Under the pieces are notes generated by a model that searched no databases, had not been told where the DNA came from, and worked only from the letters and a program-made list of their open reading frames with translations. Position numbers and translations under genes: made by a program. DNA of 64,000 nt from Diabrotica undecimpunctata (Eukaryota; Arthropoda; Insecta; Coleoptera; Chrysomelidae): NCBI RefSeq assembly GCF_040954645.1, contig NC_092809.1:71092141-71156140 (forward strand), given 5' to 3'. How positions within the stretch are numbered: position 1 is the first letter of the stretch; each line of letters opens with the position of its first letter. Shown in pieces: positions 10,252 to 22,554 of the stretch.

Positions 10252-10786
10252 GTAAGTAGATACATCGGGCTAATTATTTAAATGTTTTAAATCTTTTGTT
10301 TTTTCAGATTTCAGTCTACTAGTTGTTTCATGTATTTAAATATACTCATTTTGAAACTTTGTTTTCGATTACTCTTGATATCCCTATGTTTTCCTTCTTT
10401 TTCATCCAGTCTACGTCTTAATATCATTATCAATCTAAACTTAGCGCTAAAAAGCATAATTGATCATGTTACCGGCAGTTTTAATCCCGGGCCTAGTGTA
10501 TAGAAAGCTGTAACCACAAACCCCAAATGAAATCTTTATCATCTACTCAAAGTTTAGTTCAATCGTACCATTAGCTTTGTAACCTCTTTTTTATATATGT
10601 TAAAAGTTGGAACTAAATATTGGTGGCTAAGAAGTTTATATGTTATGAGTTTCAGCAGGATAGTAGACGAAAAATTCAACAGAATAAAGAGCAGAAAACT
10701 GGGAAAAAAAGTTGGACACCACCTTGTTCCTAATCAGAATAAATAAGAGAGCAAGAGTATATTTATATACAACAATTTAAAAGACC

Positions 10787-12285
10787 TTGCTGACTATCAT
10801 GATTCTGGCTTTACAACCATCCGTGGGCCCTAGCCTCCTCAAGAATTTATCTCCAGTCGTGCCTATCCATCGCCTTCCTCCGTCAAGCACGTATTCCCAT
10901 ATTTCTCATGTCTTCATCGATATTATAAAGAACCTTGTTCTGGGTCTTCCTCTCCTACTCTGACCAATGGGTCTATCAATGAGCGTTTTTCTAGTTGGGC
11001 CATCTTGTTCCATCCGCATTACATGGCCTATCCACATCAAACGTCTTATCTTAATATGTTTTAACGATATCTGTTCCCCCTGAATTCGTACTCTACATTC
11101 AACTTTTTCAAGAGTTAGCTTTGTTAAATTTACCCACTGATTTGGTGTTTAATTTCTGTTCCTATTTCATCATTCGCTGCTGCTTTAATGTCTTCCTTTA
11201 TTCTGGTCCATCTGTCTGGCCTTCATTTATATTTTGAGTCCTTAGCCTGTTGGTGATGTTTTCCGAGTACCGTTCTGCCATTGTCGCATCTCTCAGCTTT
11301 TGCACATTCCATTTTTGTCTATCCATTTTATTTTCTTTAATGGTGTTTGAAATTCTAGCCCTCAATGTTGAGATCACTAGGCAATGATCTGAGTCTATGT
11401 TTGCGCTTCTAGAACTTCTGTAGTTTATTACGTCTGTTCCATGCCTTGAATCTATTAAGATGTGATCAATCTGACTTGTTGTTCTTTCATCTGGAGAGGT
11501 CCAGATTACCTTGTGTATGTTCTTGGGTTCAAAATAGGTGCTAGCGACTGTCATATTTAGTGCTGCTACTAACTTTATCAGTCCTATTCTTGCATTCATG
11601 TCACCTAATACAATCTTAATGTTATCTTCTGTAGACTTACTCTAGATCTTCGAAGATCTGTTCTTTTATTTCCTCTAGTTTGTCATCAGTTGGGGCATGT
11701 GTATTGATCAAACTGTATTTAAAGAATTTTAAGCGCAAACAGCACATTCTCCGACTGTAGGCTTTAAAGTCAATAATAAGGCCTTTTGTTCTTTGGTTTA
11801 CGATAAATCCCACCCCATTCATTTGTTGGCTTTCATTGCAGCTATAATATATGGAATGGGTTCTCTTGTCAAGAGTGCCAGTTCTTGTCTACCGCATTTC
11901 CTGCAGTGCTAAAACATCTACTTTGTACTTGTTCACTATGTCTAGTAAAGATGTGAGTGCTCCAGTTCGGTACAGGGTTCGGATATTCCAGGGTTCGGAT
12001 ATTCCATGTTCCTAATCTCAATTCCATTTTTCGTTTACAGAGTAGTTGTCGTGACTTCCGTCCAGCTAATAGTTCCTGAGCTTCCGTAACATAGGCTTTT
12101 TTACAGGAAGAAGTTGTCGACCTCTAGCCCAACCCCCAACCCGAAGGGCCAGGAATTCTGTTAGGGTTGCCATACCTTAGTCTGTTTTGGTTCGCGGTTG
12201 GTATGTTTGACACTGGTCCTAGGACCGGTTAGGGCGTTCCCCTATCCACCAAATGGGGGACCCGTCTGGTGGGTTAAATATGTGC
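10787..12285 (-). mobile_element. Family-2 LINE with the reverse transcriptase deleted
   Basis: On the minus strand a 5' untranslated region (about 12280-12000) is followed by endonuclease blocks: 'FIVNQRTKGLIIDF' (about 11800), 'YSLINTHAPTDD' (about 11720), 'LGDMNARIG' (about 11590) and 'SDHCLVISTLRAR' (about 11380). At about 11150 this jumps to the extreme 3' end, with 'KHIKIRRLMWIGHVMRM' and a 'RP.GQSRRGRPRTR' block (about 11050-10950), related to the + strand copy at 18560-18940. The whole RT palm is missing. Possible imperfect duplications (TTTAAAAGACCTT near 10775 and TTTAAAAAGACTT near 12285) may mark the borders. Confidence 0.8.
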
Positions 12286-12725
12286 GTTTAAAAAGACTTT
12301 ATATATAAAAAAAGAAAAATAATATTCTTGATTATTTAACCAATACACCCGCATCTACTATTTTCTGAGGCTGCAATTTATTCCTATTCGTAATGTATCT
12401 TCGAATATCTTTGTTGGTATTTCTTGCATCTCTTCCTCTACTTATTTCCCCATTTTATTACAAATCTTGGTCCCCGTTACAGTCCCGAAAATTTTCACAC
12501 ATTGCTTTTTGTCTAATTTGTGAGTGTTTTTGTTTGACGATTTTTTTTCGTTTTACTGAACTATATTCATTTTTAATATAAAGTTTTCGTTTTTTTTCTT
12601 AGCTCTTTTTTTAATCACTTTTTGCTACTGATCTGCACTAGCGTTTCTTACTTTGTTTCTATAAATTTTCGTATTGTATTCTATTTATATTCATAACTCT
12701 AATCTATATAAACGTATATTTGTAG
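12286..12725. other. INPP5F: Intron sequence before the hSac2 exon
   Basis: AT-rich, pyrimidine-rich intron end with acceptor TATATTTGTAG just before 12726. No separate element was recognised. Confidence 0.4.
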
Positions 12726-13214
12726 GTAATTCTGTACCCGAAGATATTTTCAACGAATCCAAAGCGTCACAGTTTGAAGAAGACAATGTGATCACTGCTG
12801 AACATGTGAAACTTCTGATCGAAGATTGCAAGAAGATGCTAATCAACCAGCCGGAGCAAGTAGTCGGAGCTTGGGGTTTGATAAACGCAGACCCGTTCAC
12901 GGGAGATCCAAACGAAACCGAAATGGACTCCATCCTGATTCTGACCAGGGACTCGTACTTTGTAGCAGATTATGACGACCAGGTCGACAAAGTTACCAAT
13001 TATCAAAAAGTATTGTTGGAAGACGTTGTTTTGTTGGAGTTCGGAATGGCAGAATCGAGTACGTCGTTGTTCAAAACGTCCAAACATCGATATAGCATTA
13101 GGATTAATTATAAGGTTAATAATGTTAGCGGATATTATCATATGTTTAGGTCGACGAACTTTAGGTTCTTCAATAATATGGCTGTTGTCGTGAAGAATAT
13201 GGAAGAGGAGATTG
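12726..13214 (+). CDS. INPP5F: Sac2/INPP5F exon: hSac2 domain
   Basis: A 489-base exon (acceptor TTTGTAG, donor GTAAGT). It starts with 'NSVPEDIF', which continues from the 10193 exon exactly as vertebrate INPP5F does after 'IDLMQG' ('IPVTEDLY'). The body encodes the hSac2 domain that follows the catalytic domain in this family: 'WGLINADPFTGDPNETEMD', 'YFVADYDDQVDKVTNYQKV', 'LLEFGMAESS' and 'GYYHMFRSTNFRFFNN'. In-frame codons upstream of 12726 are intron, so the true coding start here is the splice acceptor, not the first ATG in that frame. The hSac2 domain mediates dimerisation in the mammalian protein. Confidence 0.93.
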
Positions 13215-13854
13215 GTAAGTAAAATACGTTCAATATGAATTATAAATTACTAATTCAAGGTTTTAATTATAATACCAAAAAACATTATTTCTCATTTCCA
13301 CACAACATATCCAATTTGATATGTTTCGATAAAATAGCTTCTATAGAAGAAAAATAAATTTAGACTGACACTGTGTTACTCATAGCTCAAGTAGGTGGGG
13401 GAGGGTAGGTTTTATTTTCAATATTTACAACATATTTTAAGACTTTTTTGAAAAATTGTATAATATAAATTTATTAATAACTTTAGTACATTATAATACA
13501 ATATTTCAAGAGTATTATCTGAAATTTTGGTCAAAAAGATTTCGTTAGTTTATGAGTTTCCCTAGGTCTCAACGACGTTACGAGTATACTTCATTAGAAG
13601 TAAAAAATACGAATTTTTTAGATTTTCGAAAAAATTTGTTAAAATTGGACGAATTTGATGTTATAAAATTAATTATAACAACAAAATGAACAATATCTCG
13701 ACGTTACAATAGTAATGTATCTATAAAAGGAGTGTGCAATATTTGAGAAATATCGATTAAGTAGATTTTGAGATACAGTGAACACCGACAGTTGGAAAAT
13801 CACAAAAAAATACGTAACATTTTTTAAATAAATTATCAATATTTAATTAAATTC
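13215..13854. other. INPP5F: Intron sequence with no recognised repeat
   Basis: AT-rich intron DNA. A poly-G-containing stretch (GTAGGTGGGGGAGGGTAGG near 13390) is the only conspicuous compositional feature. Confidence 0.35.
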
Positions 13855-15651
13855 AAATAATATTTTAGTAATTTTTGATATAAATAGTTTATTTACAAAT
13901 GTGCCATTAGATAAGACTTTGAATATAGTTAAGAGAAATTTAGAGGGTGATGATACATTGACAACTAGAACAAGACCAAATATATCAGCTATAATGGAGT
14001 TATTGACATTATGTACTGATAAGACATATTTTCAACTAAATAATGAATTCTATAAACAAAATTTTGGTCTAGCAATGGGCTCTAGTTTCTCCAATCTCTA
14101 GCAATCTCCATTATTAGCCGATATATTTATGGAAGATTTTGAAACAAATATTATTTCTAAACAAAATTTAAAACCTATAGTATGGTGGAGATTTGTAGGT
14201 GATGTATTCTCAATATAGCCTCATGGATCAGAGTTTTTGGACACATTCCTGATCGATAAAAAAAAAAGACGAAACATTTACCATGGAAAAGGAATATAAT
14301 AACACACTACCTTTCCTGGATGTTTTAATCTCTAAGAATGACACTGGATATGAGACTCAGGTGTATAGAAAACCAACACACACCAACAGATATTTAAATT
14401 ACAAATCAAATCACAATATCAATATTAAAAAGGGAATCATTAAATCCTTATACGATAGAGCTAAAATTGCTTGTTCTAACGAAAATTCGTTTTTGGAGGA
14501 TAATAATTATACTTTATCGTTTATAAATAAGGGATTTTCAACAATAGACCAAATAGAACACAACAACTTAGAACGATCCTACGATTCCACAAGGAATAAT
14601 ACGAGGAAAATAACAATACCATACATAAAAGGATAAGAAAAACTTAAAAGGATAGGAAATTAATTCAACATTTCAACAACATTCCAAACAACAAACACAT
14701 TGAGATCTATTTTATCTAAAACTAAATCTAATAATAAACAAGAAAGAACAAAGAATTGTGTTTATAAAATACTTTGTGAATGCGATCAGTTTTATTTAGG
14801 TGAAACATCAATTACATCTTAGAATAAGTGAACATCAATCTTATTTTAAAAATAGAGAATTTGATAGATCTCAAATATGTAAACATGAATGGGAAAATGA
14901 ATATAGGGTTCAATGGAATAATTCAAGTATAGTTCTAAAAGAAACAGATGGTAAAAAGAAAAAAAAATCAAAGAAGCGACTCCAATTATGCTAAATGAGA
15001 CCAGTTGTGTAGCGAATTCCTCGGCAGAATGCAGTAGGATCTCGTTACCCTTATTAAAAGAGGAAGTTAGTAAAAAGAAAATACCAATATTAGTAAGTTA
15101 GAAACATATCGAGGATACATCATTTATGTGTTTTAAATAACAAACATATAAAATCAGAGTTTGATGTTTATTGGGAGTAAACTAAACGTAAGACCAAATA
15201 CTTCCCATTCCTGATAGTATTATGAGGTCTTTTCCCGTTTTTTTCCTCATAATTTACTATGGAATCACTAACAGGAGAATTTTACTGTCATCATGACATG
15301 TGGTTGTTTTTTTAAAGACGAATTACATGCTATGATTTTGTTTAAAGTTGATTTCGTGTAATCGAATGAAATATCTTACAATAAACTCGTCCCAGGAACG
15401 CAACTCAGCAATATTGGCAATATCATTTTAAAGTCGGCTACTTTAAAATGTATAATATATGTCTGAACTGTCAATATAAATTAGTCAGATAAAATTAAAT
15501 TATTAGAAGAATTTTTCACCAAGTAACAAAAAACAATATTTGTTTAATTTATTAATGTTTGTATTTTAAGAACGATTTCAGAAATGGACATTGAAACGCC
15601 AATAAACTTATTTTAACCTTCAATTGTGGCTTATTCCCATTAAAATAGTAT
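13855..15651 (+). mobile_element. Decayed Penelope-like element, RT plus GIY-YIG part
   Basis: A 5'-truncated PLE. The RT begins inside its palm at 'INSLFTNVPLDKTL' (about 13880), then 'CTDKTYFQLNNEFYKQ' and 'FGLAMGSSFSNL' (family 'GL.MGSPLSP'). It continues with a degenerate 'WWRFVGDVFSI' (normally 'WWRYVDDVF', so the second catalytic Asp is changed to Gly), 'LPFLDVLISKND' (about 14310) and 'VYRKPTHTNRYLNYKSNH'. Relics of the GIY-YIG endonuclease follow ('DQFYLGETS' at about 14785, 'RISEHQSYFKNREFDRSQIC'). Several stops and shifts disable it. The last ~650 bases match the arms of the palindromes at 4034 and 44578, and the 3' end stops at 'AAAATAGTAT'. No duplication could be assigned. Confidence 0.88.
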
Positions 15652-15934
15652 CTACTTGGAAAATCCGGACAGGAAAAACATTATTTCCAGAAAATCGCGT
15701 TTAAAAAAATAGCTCTTTTTTTCTCACACAGTATCGTCTGTTACAGGCCCATATAGCGAGGCGCTTCCTGCTAAAATATCTAGAGTATCTGTTTGCTCCT
15801 GCTTTCGACAAACTCTGCCTTTTTTGTTACATCTGCAGCCATTTTATCCGGTCTAGTAATTAGATTGTTATCTGCCGCGATTACACAATTATGAGAACTT
15901 AATACTGTTCTTACTCCAATTTCTATGTGAGTGT

Positions 15935-16150
15935 TCACTCACCTTACTCACTCATCTCACCCACTCACCTCACTCCCTCATTCACTCACCTAAATCACAC
16001 ATCAATCACTCACCTCACTCACTCACTTCAATTACTCACTCACCTCAATCACTCACCTCACTCACTCACCTAACTCACTCCACTCGCTCACCTCATTCAC
16101 TCACCTAACTTACTATCTTCACTTTTTCACCTCACTCACTTAACTCATTT
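15935..16150 (+). repeat. CACTCACCT minisatellite
   Basis: An irregular tandem array of short units built from CACTCACC, CTCACT and TTCACTCACCT runs for about 215 bases. It is strongly strand-biased (pyrimidine plus A on the + strand). No coding capacity is implied. It may be a locus-specific minisatellite inside an intron. Confidence 0.85.
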
Positions 16151-16596
16151 AACTTATATTATTATGAGCGTTATGAAGGACAATGTCTGGAATAACCTCC
16201 AAGTGCATGCAATTCTAAATTGTTTGTTATAATTTTTTTATGGCACTTTTAAGGTTTAAAACGGTGTTTTTGATTATTTTTATGGTATCAAATCAATATT
16301 TTAGGGTAAAATGAATGAAAGTACATAAAAAATCTTTAATTTGAGCTATGCTATATTGAATTTGACCCAATAGTGTATGCAAAATTAAAGAATGAATGTC
16401 CAGAAATGTATAGTTTTCGCCATTTTAGTTTTTGAAATAACTATTGTACAAATTCTTTTTTTATGCACAAAACCATTATATTGTAGCTCTTAATTACAAG
16501 CAATCTTAATTACAAAGCGAATGAGACTTCGTAAGATCTGATCTGGTTAATTCCTGTTCGAGATACGTTTAAATGTCAATAAAAATTATTAAACGT
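16151..16596. other. INPP5F: Intron sequence with no recognised feature
   Basis: AT-rich sequence between the minisatellite and a transposase fragment. It may include the 3' flank of that transposon, but no terminal repeat was identified. Confidence 0.3.
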
Positions 16597-17139
16597 TTAT
16601 AAGAAAAATTTCTGGCCCTTTGCAGGGCCAGAACTTAAAAAAAATAGAGATCTAATTCTAAACGCATTTTCTTCTTCGTAGATTATATTTTTTTGTAGAA
16701 TCTTAATAAATGTTCGATATAAAACACGTCGTGATATTTTGGGTATTAAATCATTGGAATTTATTTCGACTTCCACTTTCCTTAAGGTTGGGATTTCGTT
16801 CCGAAAAAAGAAAGCGTGGCATTTCCTCCGAATAGCATATTTAGAACCATCTTCAATTTGGATGCGTTTTCTACCTCCGGTTTTAATGTTTTCAAGAAAT
16901 ACATTATCCGATTTGCATTCACTTTGTTTAAAATTTTTTAGAATTATGTATATAGTTCTCGTCGACACTTTGATTTGATTATCACTACACGGAGTAACTA
17001 CATCGTTGACCAAGATACTTTTATTCCTTTCACGGAATCCACAATACACGTTGTACCTATATAATAGCTTTTTCTCCCATCGAAAAATTTGGCCATCGTT
17101 TACTTTGACTGCTCTCGCCTTCCATATTGCGCACAACAC
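16597..17139 (-). pseudogene. N-terminal fragment of a DDE transposase (IS630/Tc1-related, tentative)
   Basis: A 180-residue open frame. The region around 'GGRKRIQIEDGSKYAIRRK' (about residues 90-110) and 'FFRNEIPTLRKVEVEI' (about 112-127) has the order seen in the DNA-binding N-terminus of DDE_3-type insect transposases, where a basic linker is followed by 'D..AIRR..H.FY..NE.PTL'. The catalytic core is absent. Its 3' end abuts unrelated DNA and its 5' side abuts the LINE that starts near 17160. Identification is by general pattern only. Confidence 0.45.
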
Positions 17140-17159
17140 TAAAATACGTGTTGACTGCT

Positions 17160-18945
17160 TCGATTTTAGACCAATATACAGGTTATTAAAAGAATTCAGA
17201 GCATTCTATACGAAGGTTAACATCAACGGAACAGAATTCAAGGCAACCACAAGACAATGCAGAAGTCAGAATGGTGACCTATTAACAAAAAGGAAAGAGT
17301 TATTGAATAGATGGGTGGAGTACTTTAAATAGGCACTTAATATAAAGGAAGAAGAAGAAAACCTGGAAGACGAAAGAGATGAGGTAAGGGGAACAGACGA
17401 GAGACCAAAGATTCTTGAAGTTAAAGATGCAGTTAAAAAACTAGCCAGAAACAAATTACCTGGAATAGATAATCTCCCAGCTGAACTATATAAAGAAGGT
17501 AGCCACGTTATCATAATGGCATTACAGCAGCTTATAAAAGAAATATGGACACAGAAATCTCTCCCCAATGATTGGAATATTGGAATAATTTGCACCATAC
17601 ACAAAAAGGAGATATTTTTGAATGCTCTAACCACAGAGAAATTACGCTTCTAAATGCAGCGTATAAAATATTTTCCACAGTACTGTCACTGTATGGCACC
17701 ATATGCAGAAAGGATAATAGGAAAATACCAGGGTGGTTTCAGAGGTGGTAAATCGACAATTCATCAGATTTCAACCCTGAAACAAATTTTGGAAAAACAC
17801 TGGAATATGGCATAGATACTCATCACATGTTTACAGACTACAAAGCAGCCTCCGACTCTGTGAATAGAAGGGAAATGTTCAAAGTAGTGAGAGAGCTAGG
17901 AATACCAAATCAGTTGGTAAATTTAACAAAACTAACAGTTGAAAAAGTTTAATGAGAGTACGAATTCAGGGGAACTGTGTGAACCTTTTAAAACAAATAA
18001 CATAATAAATAACAATAATAAATCACAACCATTGGTTCAATATATAATAAATCAGCGCAAATCCTTGCCTATGATCATCATATCAATATTGTTGGGAGAA
18101 CGAAAAACGCTGTACAAAAATGGGCTTAATAATAAACAACCAACAAAACGAAGTATATGAAAATAAGCACGCAACCACAAATCCTACGACCACTTGTTAT
18201 AGAAAACGACGTCATCGAAGCAGTGAACGAATTTGTATACCTGGGAGCGCTCCTTAACACTGAAAAAAATACTACCCCAGAGATAAACCGCAGAATTTGC
18301 ACGACCAACAGATGCTATTTTAGGCTCAACCTCCTCCTTAAATCCACAATTATATCGAGAAATACAAAAATAAAACTCTACAAAACAATAATAACCCCTA
18401 TTCGTAACATATGGTTCAGAGACCTGGACTATAACAAAAAGTAATGAAAACATGTTAGGATAATTACTATTTTAATGGGAATAAGCTACAATTGACGTTT
18501 AAAGTAAGTTTATTAACGTTTCAATTTCCACTTCGTAAATCGTTCTCAAAATACAAACATTAATGTTAAGATGTTTCGAAAGAAAAGTACTAAGGCGAAT
18601 CTATGGAGCAGTGAATGACAATGGAGTGTGGAGAAGACGATACAACTTCGAACTTTATAGAATATATCAAGAACCAGATATCGTAAAACATATTAAGATA
18701 GGATGTCTGAGGTGGATAGGTGGATGGAACAAAATGACCCAGCTAGAAAAATGCTCCTTGATAGACCCATTGGTCAAAGAAGAAGAGGAAGACCCAGAAC
18801 AAGGTTCCTTAATAACATCGATGAAGACATGAGAAATATGGTAATAAGTGCTTGACGGAGGGAGGATAGGGACAACTGGAGAAAAATTCTTGAGGAGGCT
18901 AGGACCCACACATGGTTGTAAAGCCAGAATGATGATGATGATACA
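17160..18945 (+). pseudogene. Family-2 LINE, RT to 3' end
   Basis: 5'-truncated LINE. 'GDLLTKRKELLNRWVEYFK' (about 17275), 'LARNKLPGIDNLPAELYKEG' (about 17440) and 'SLPNDWNIGIICTIHKKG' (about 17560) are the RT N-terminal blocks. 'FTDYKAASDSVNR' (about 17830) corresponds to palm motif A, 'FVYLGALLNTEKN' (about 18230) to the thumb, and 'IYGAVNDNGVWRRRYNFELY' (about 18600) to the C-terminal domain. The tail ends in a GATGATGATGAT tract at about 18930-18942. The YADD segment (about 17950-18160) is degraded. A 102-bp Penelope-type fragment sits in it at 18461. Confidence 0.85.
18461..18562 (-). mobile_element. Short Penelope-type 3' end insertion, 102 bp
   Basis: This insert matches only the outermost ~100 bases of the Penelope-like 3' end, in inverse orientation (starting TAATTACTATTTTAATGGGA). 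It is flanked by ATGTTAGGA (18452-18460) and ATGTTAAGA (18563-18571), a 9-bp duplication with one mismatch. Removing it restores the LINE reading frame into 'MLRCFERKVLRRI'. Its outer end is the same 'AATTACTATT' as the left ends of the palindromes at 4034 and 44578, so this is a genuine element terminus. Confidence 0.85.
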
Positions 18946-19185
18946 GATTATTAGCAAAAAACTAGTTAGTTTAAAATTATCATTCTTCTGATTAAGTTTA
19001 TGTTTCAGCGAAACATGTCAAGTTGACTATATTCTGTAGACTTCTTGTTTTATATTATATTATTGAGAAATCTCATTATAATTTTAGCCTTAGTGCATTG
19101 TGTGACTCTAGCTCTAAAAACAAATTTTAATATTTCTAACATCCTACACTCATAAATAAAATAAAAGATAATCAATTTTTTGTAG

Positions 19186-19401
19186 AATCCTTGAAGTCCA
19201 TCTGTGAAGGATATCTGGTTGCACTAGACATTTGCGGATTGAAACCTGTTCCCTTCGTTCAAGGACAAGCATTAGACAGACGAAAATCGAAAGTTATCAG
19301 TAGCGGTAGGTCTTCTAATAGTATCTACTTAGATATAACTTCTTTACCTCAAATGACTCGAAATGTTTCTGAAAGTCAGTTGCTCTCGTTAAAGAATGTT
19401 G
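19186..19401 (+). CDS. INPP5F: Sac2/INPP5F exon after the hSac2 domain
   Basis: A 216-base exon (acceptor TTTTTTGTAG, donor GTAAGT), phase 1 in and phase 1 out. It starts 'ESLKSICEGYLVALDICGL' and contains 'QALDRRKSKVISSGRSSNSI'. It corresponds in position to the linker after the hSac2 domain in vertebrate INPP5F ('..CIAEMLQITKQAMG..', then a basic/serine segment). The basic, serine-rich tail is expected to be flexible. Confidence 0.88.
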
Positions 19402-19769
19402 GTAAGTTCGTGACGTACTTGCATGAATATTAGGTTACTTTGCAATTTGTTCAAATGCTTCAATAAATAAAAATTAGAGACTTGCAATTTAATTAACTAA
19501 TGGTTAATGCACAATACGTTTAACTAGAATACAGGGTAGATACAGTTATATTCATGGTTTGTTAATTGCATGAAAAATGCATGGACGGAACAACTCACTG
19601 CTAACATACAATGCAATTTAAAAAGTATTAATGGTTTACATTTTATTTCATTTTTTTTATTTCATAGTAAAGTATATAATAAATGTCATCAATTTTTTTT
19701 CACCTCTAGATAAATATGGTTCTATATGACAGTTATCTGGAGGATAAACATTTATTAATAGGTTAAAAT

Positions 19770-19881
19770 CTTAGACAAGGAAAGAGAGGGGACGCGTAAT
19801 CGTATGGAATTGACTGAAGCCAAATCGGCACCAAAAAGGTTGCCAGGTCATATTTTATTTCTTCAGTAGATTAAGAATAAT

Positions 19882-19951
<70 letters not shown>

Positions 19952-20749
19952 ATAAATAGATTTTTTTTTTAAAGTATTCTGTTTAATTGAATTATTGTAT
20001 TAATTTTTAAATATTTTTCTAAAAATATAAGCTAAATATACTTTTACGTTAAAATGTAAGTTTAAGAATAGGACTGTCATTCATTATGAAAAACCTATTT
20101 ATTTTAATACACTGATTTTAAAATTACTTTTAACAAAGTTGTAAACATGGTTTTGACACTAAATTTTTCGTCATAAATTAATACGTTATTTTTTTACGAT
20201 AAAAATGTGACATTTTACTAAAACCTCTGATATTTTTGAAGAAAAATTCTACGATTAAAACTCAAAAAATAGTTAATATAGGAGATACTTCAGGAAACAA
20301 TTGTAGTGTGCTTAATTAATGTTTTTTGTCCGTTTAAAATTGACTAAGGAAATCACCCTTTGTCTTAATATCTTGTATATAAAATTTTAATAGAGGTAAA
20401 AACCAATTAAATGAGGATATTATATTATATTAATTTTAAAGTGGCGAAGCACTACAAGTTTATTGGTTAACTGTTTTATTTATAATTGAATACTGACATA
20501 ATGATCACTTTTTGAACATGATGGTATCATTGCATATTTTTTAGTAGATCGATATAGTGTTTCAGTAAATCAGTAAATTGAAGTTGAAATCAGTAGATCT
20601 ACTGAAAAATCAATAGAGCTGGCAACCCTGCGAGAGGTAGTAATATACAACGTACAGGTACCAAAACATGGCGATCACACGAAACTGGCTTCACTTTTTG
20701 AAGGTTTATTAAATGAGTGTTATCTGTCCTTTCTTTTTCCTTGTCTAAG
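19770..20749. mobile_element. hAT-like non-autonomous element (MITE), copy A
   Basis: Terminal inverted repeats CTTAGACAAGGAAAGAG (left) and its near complement (right, CTTTTTCCTTGTCTAAG) are flanked by identical 8-bp duplications GTTAAAAT at 19762-19769 and 20750-20757. An 8-bp duplication is the hAT signature. The 980-bp body has no transposase. It includes a (TA)n tract at 19884-19949, and its last ~240 bases match copy B at 61774 in inverse orientation. Confidence 0.85.
19884..19949. repeat. (TA)n microsatellite
   Basis: About 33 uninterrupted TA units inside the hAT-like MITE copy A. The related copy B has only a short AT-rich stretch at the equivalent place, so the tract expanded after the copies diverged. 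Confidence 0.95.
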
Positions 20750-22554
20750 GTTAAAATGTACCCGACTTTTCACGTCAAATTATGTTGCGGATACTTATCT
20801 GTCAGATAAACGTAAAATTTATTTCGGAACGCACCAAAAATTTCATTAATTGTCAAAGAAATCAAACTAATGGTTTATTATCTCTGTTAATTGTACAATC
20901 TGTGGCGGCACAAATAAATGAATTGTATAGTAGCTATTTTAATTTTAGAAAGAAATAGTTATTAAATTTAAAAATTAAATTATATAAAGAAAAATTTAAT
21001 AAAAAATAAAAAATAATATATGTATATAAACGATTCTTGTGAGGTTTCTCCATAACACTAAAATATTATACATATAACGTTAGCTCGCTCAAAAAACTAG
21101 ATTGGAATGGTGGTGTAAAAAAAGGCATATTCCCGGTAGCTCAGTCAGGCTTTCGGAGAAATAAATGAACCATCGACTGTCTGTCACAATTAACTACTGA
21201 TATCCAATTGTCCTACTTGAATAATAATTATTTAGCAGCACTATTTCTAGATATTTCGGGTGCATATGATAACGTTATTTTAAACTTAGTTTTCGACATA
21301 AACACATATAGGAGTCCCAACTAGATGTGCACAGGTATTGGTTAATCTATTTGTTAATAGACAAGTATTCAGTCGGTGCAATAATAACTTGATTGGTCCA
21401 AGGTTAGTTTATCAAGGTTTGCCGCAGGGATCTGTGCTTAGCCCCCTGTTGTCTGTACATGGTATGGATATTTATTGTAATATTTTATAATTCGCCGATG
21501 ATTTCTGTCTTCACACTTCTAAAAATTCTTACCAGGAACGTATTGATTTAATAAAACGAATTTTGTACAGTGCAAGAGAATACTTTCTTAAAAAGTGTTA
21601 TTACTTCCTTACTTATTACTTACTATTGGAAGTAAGTGAACTTACTTCCAATAAATCCGCTGTGGTGTTGTTTACTCGTCATCAATTACCGAATATATCC
21701 AGTATTGAAATTGATAATCTAAGTATACCTATCGAAAAACACTATACTCGGCGTCACACTTGATACCAAATTAACATGGGAAGAACATATTAATAACTAT
21801 TTAATTAAATTCGAAAAAAGCGTAAATGTTTTAAAGGTCACCAATGGGGCGCTGATCCTAAGGTTAACCTAATTTTTATAGGGCATATACCATGTCAATT
21901 CTTGACTATAATTGCTTTTTATATGGGACTGCTACAAATACTAGACTTAAAAAATCAATTAGCCGAATGTATGGAACCTCCCTTACATTTAAAACGTCTT
22001 TTTTTAGCTGAAAAGTTTATCCTTAAATACCAAGATAATAACCAAACCTACCTATTGCAAAAAATATCCGACATATCTATGTCTAACTCAGTTGACAAAT
22101 GGTGGCATAACAAAAATTCTCCAACTTTAGCTCCTTTATTCTCCAGCGTTTCCTAATGTTTCTTCCTATTTAGAAATCCCAGCTGAAACTAATTTCTTCC
22201 AATCTAATTTCAATATTCTTTATTCCCAAACCAAAGTTTATTTCCCTACTTTTGATGATAAGACGCCATTTAACTTCAAAAACAACTTGCCAAATTTGAT
22301 AAGCCATATAGGATTTTCACAGATGGGTCAAGATCCATTTTAGGAATTGGTTCTTTAGTATATATCCAAAACAATCAAAAACACATTATGTTTAAATTAA
22401 ACCAACAATGTTCCATTTATTCCGCAGAACTGTTTGCAATATATCAAGCTCTGGAATGCGCTATTGAGACGAAAATGTCTGATCAACAAATAGTAATACT
22501 GTCGGATTCAAAAGCTGCGTCGTCTGCTTTAGATAATTCGCATAAACATATATA

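Noticed and set aside
12674..12725. Translation start at the ATG at 12674 for the hSac2 block
   Set aside because: The acceptor at 12725 and phase match with the exon ending at 10251 show these codons are intronic.
15935..16150. Possible CRISPR-like array (CACTCACC units)
   Set aside because: Units are 8-13 bases, contiguous and irregular, with no spacers; eukaryotic minisatellite.
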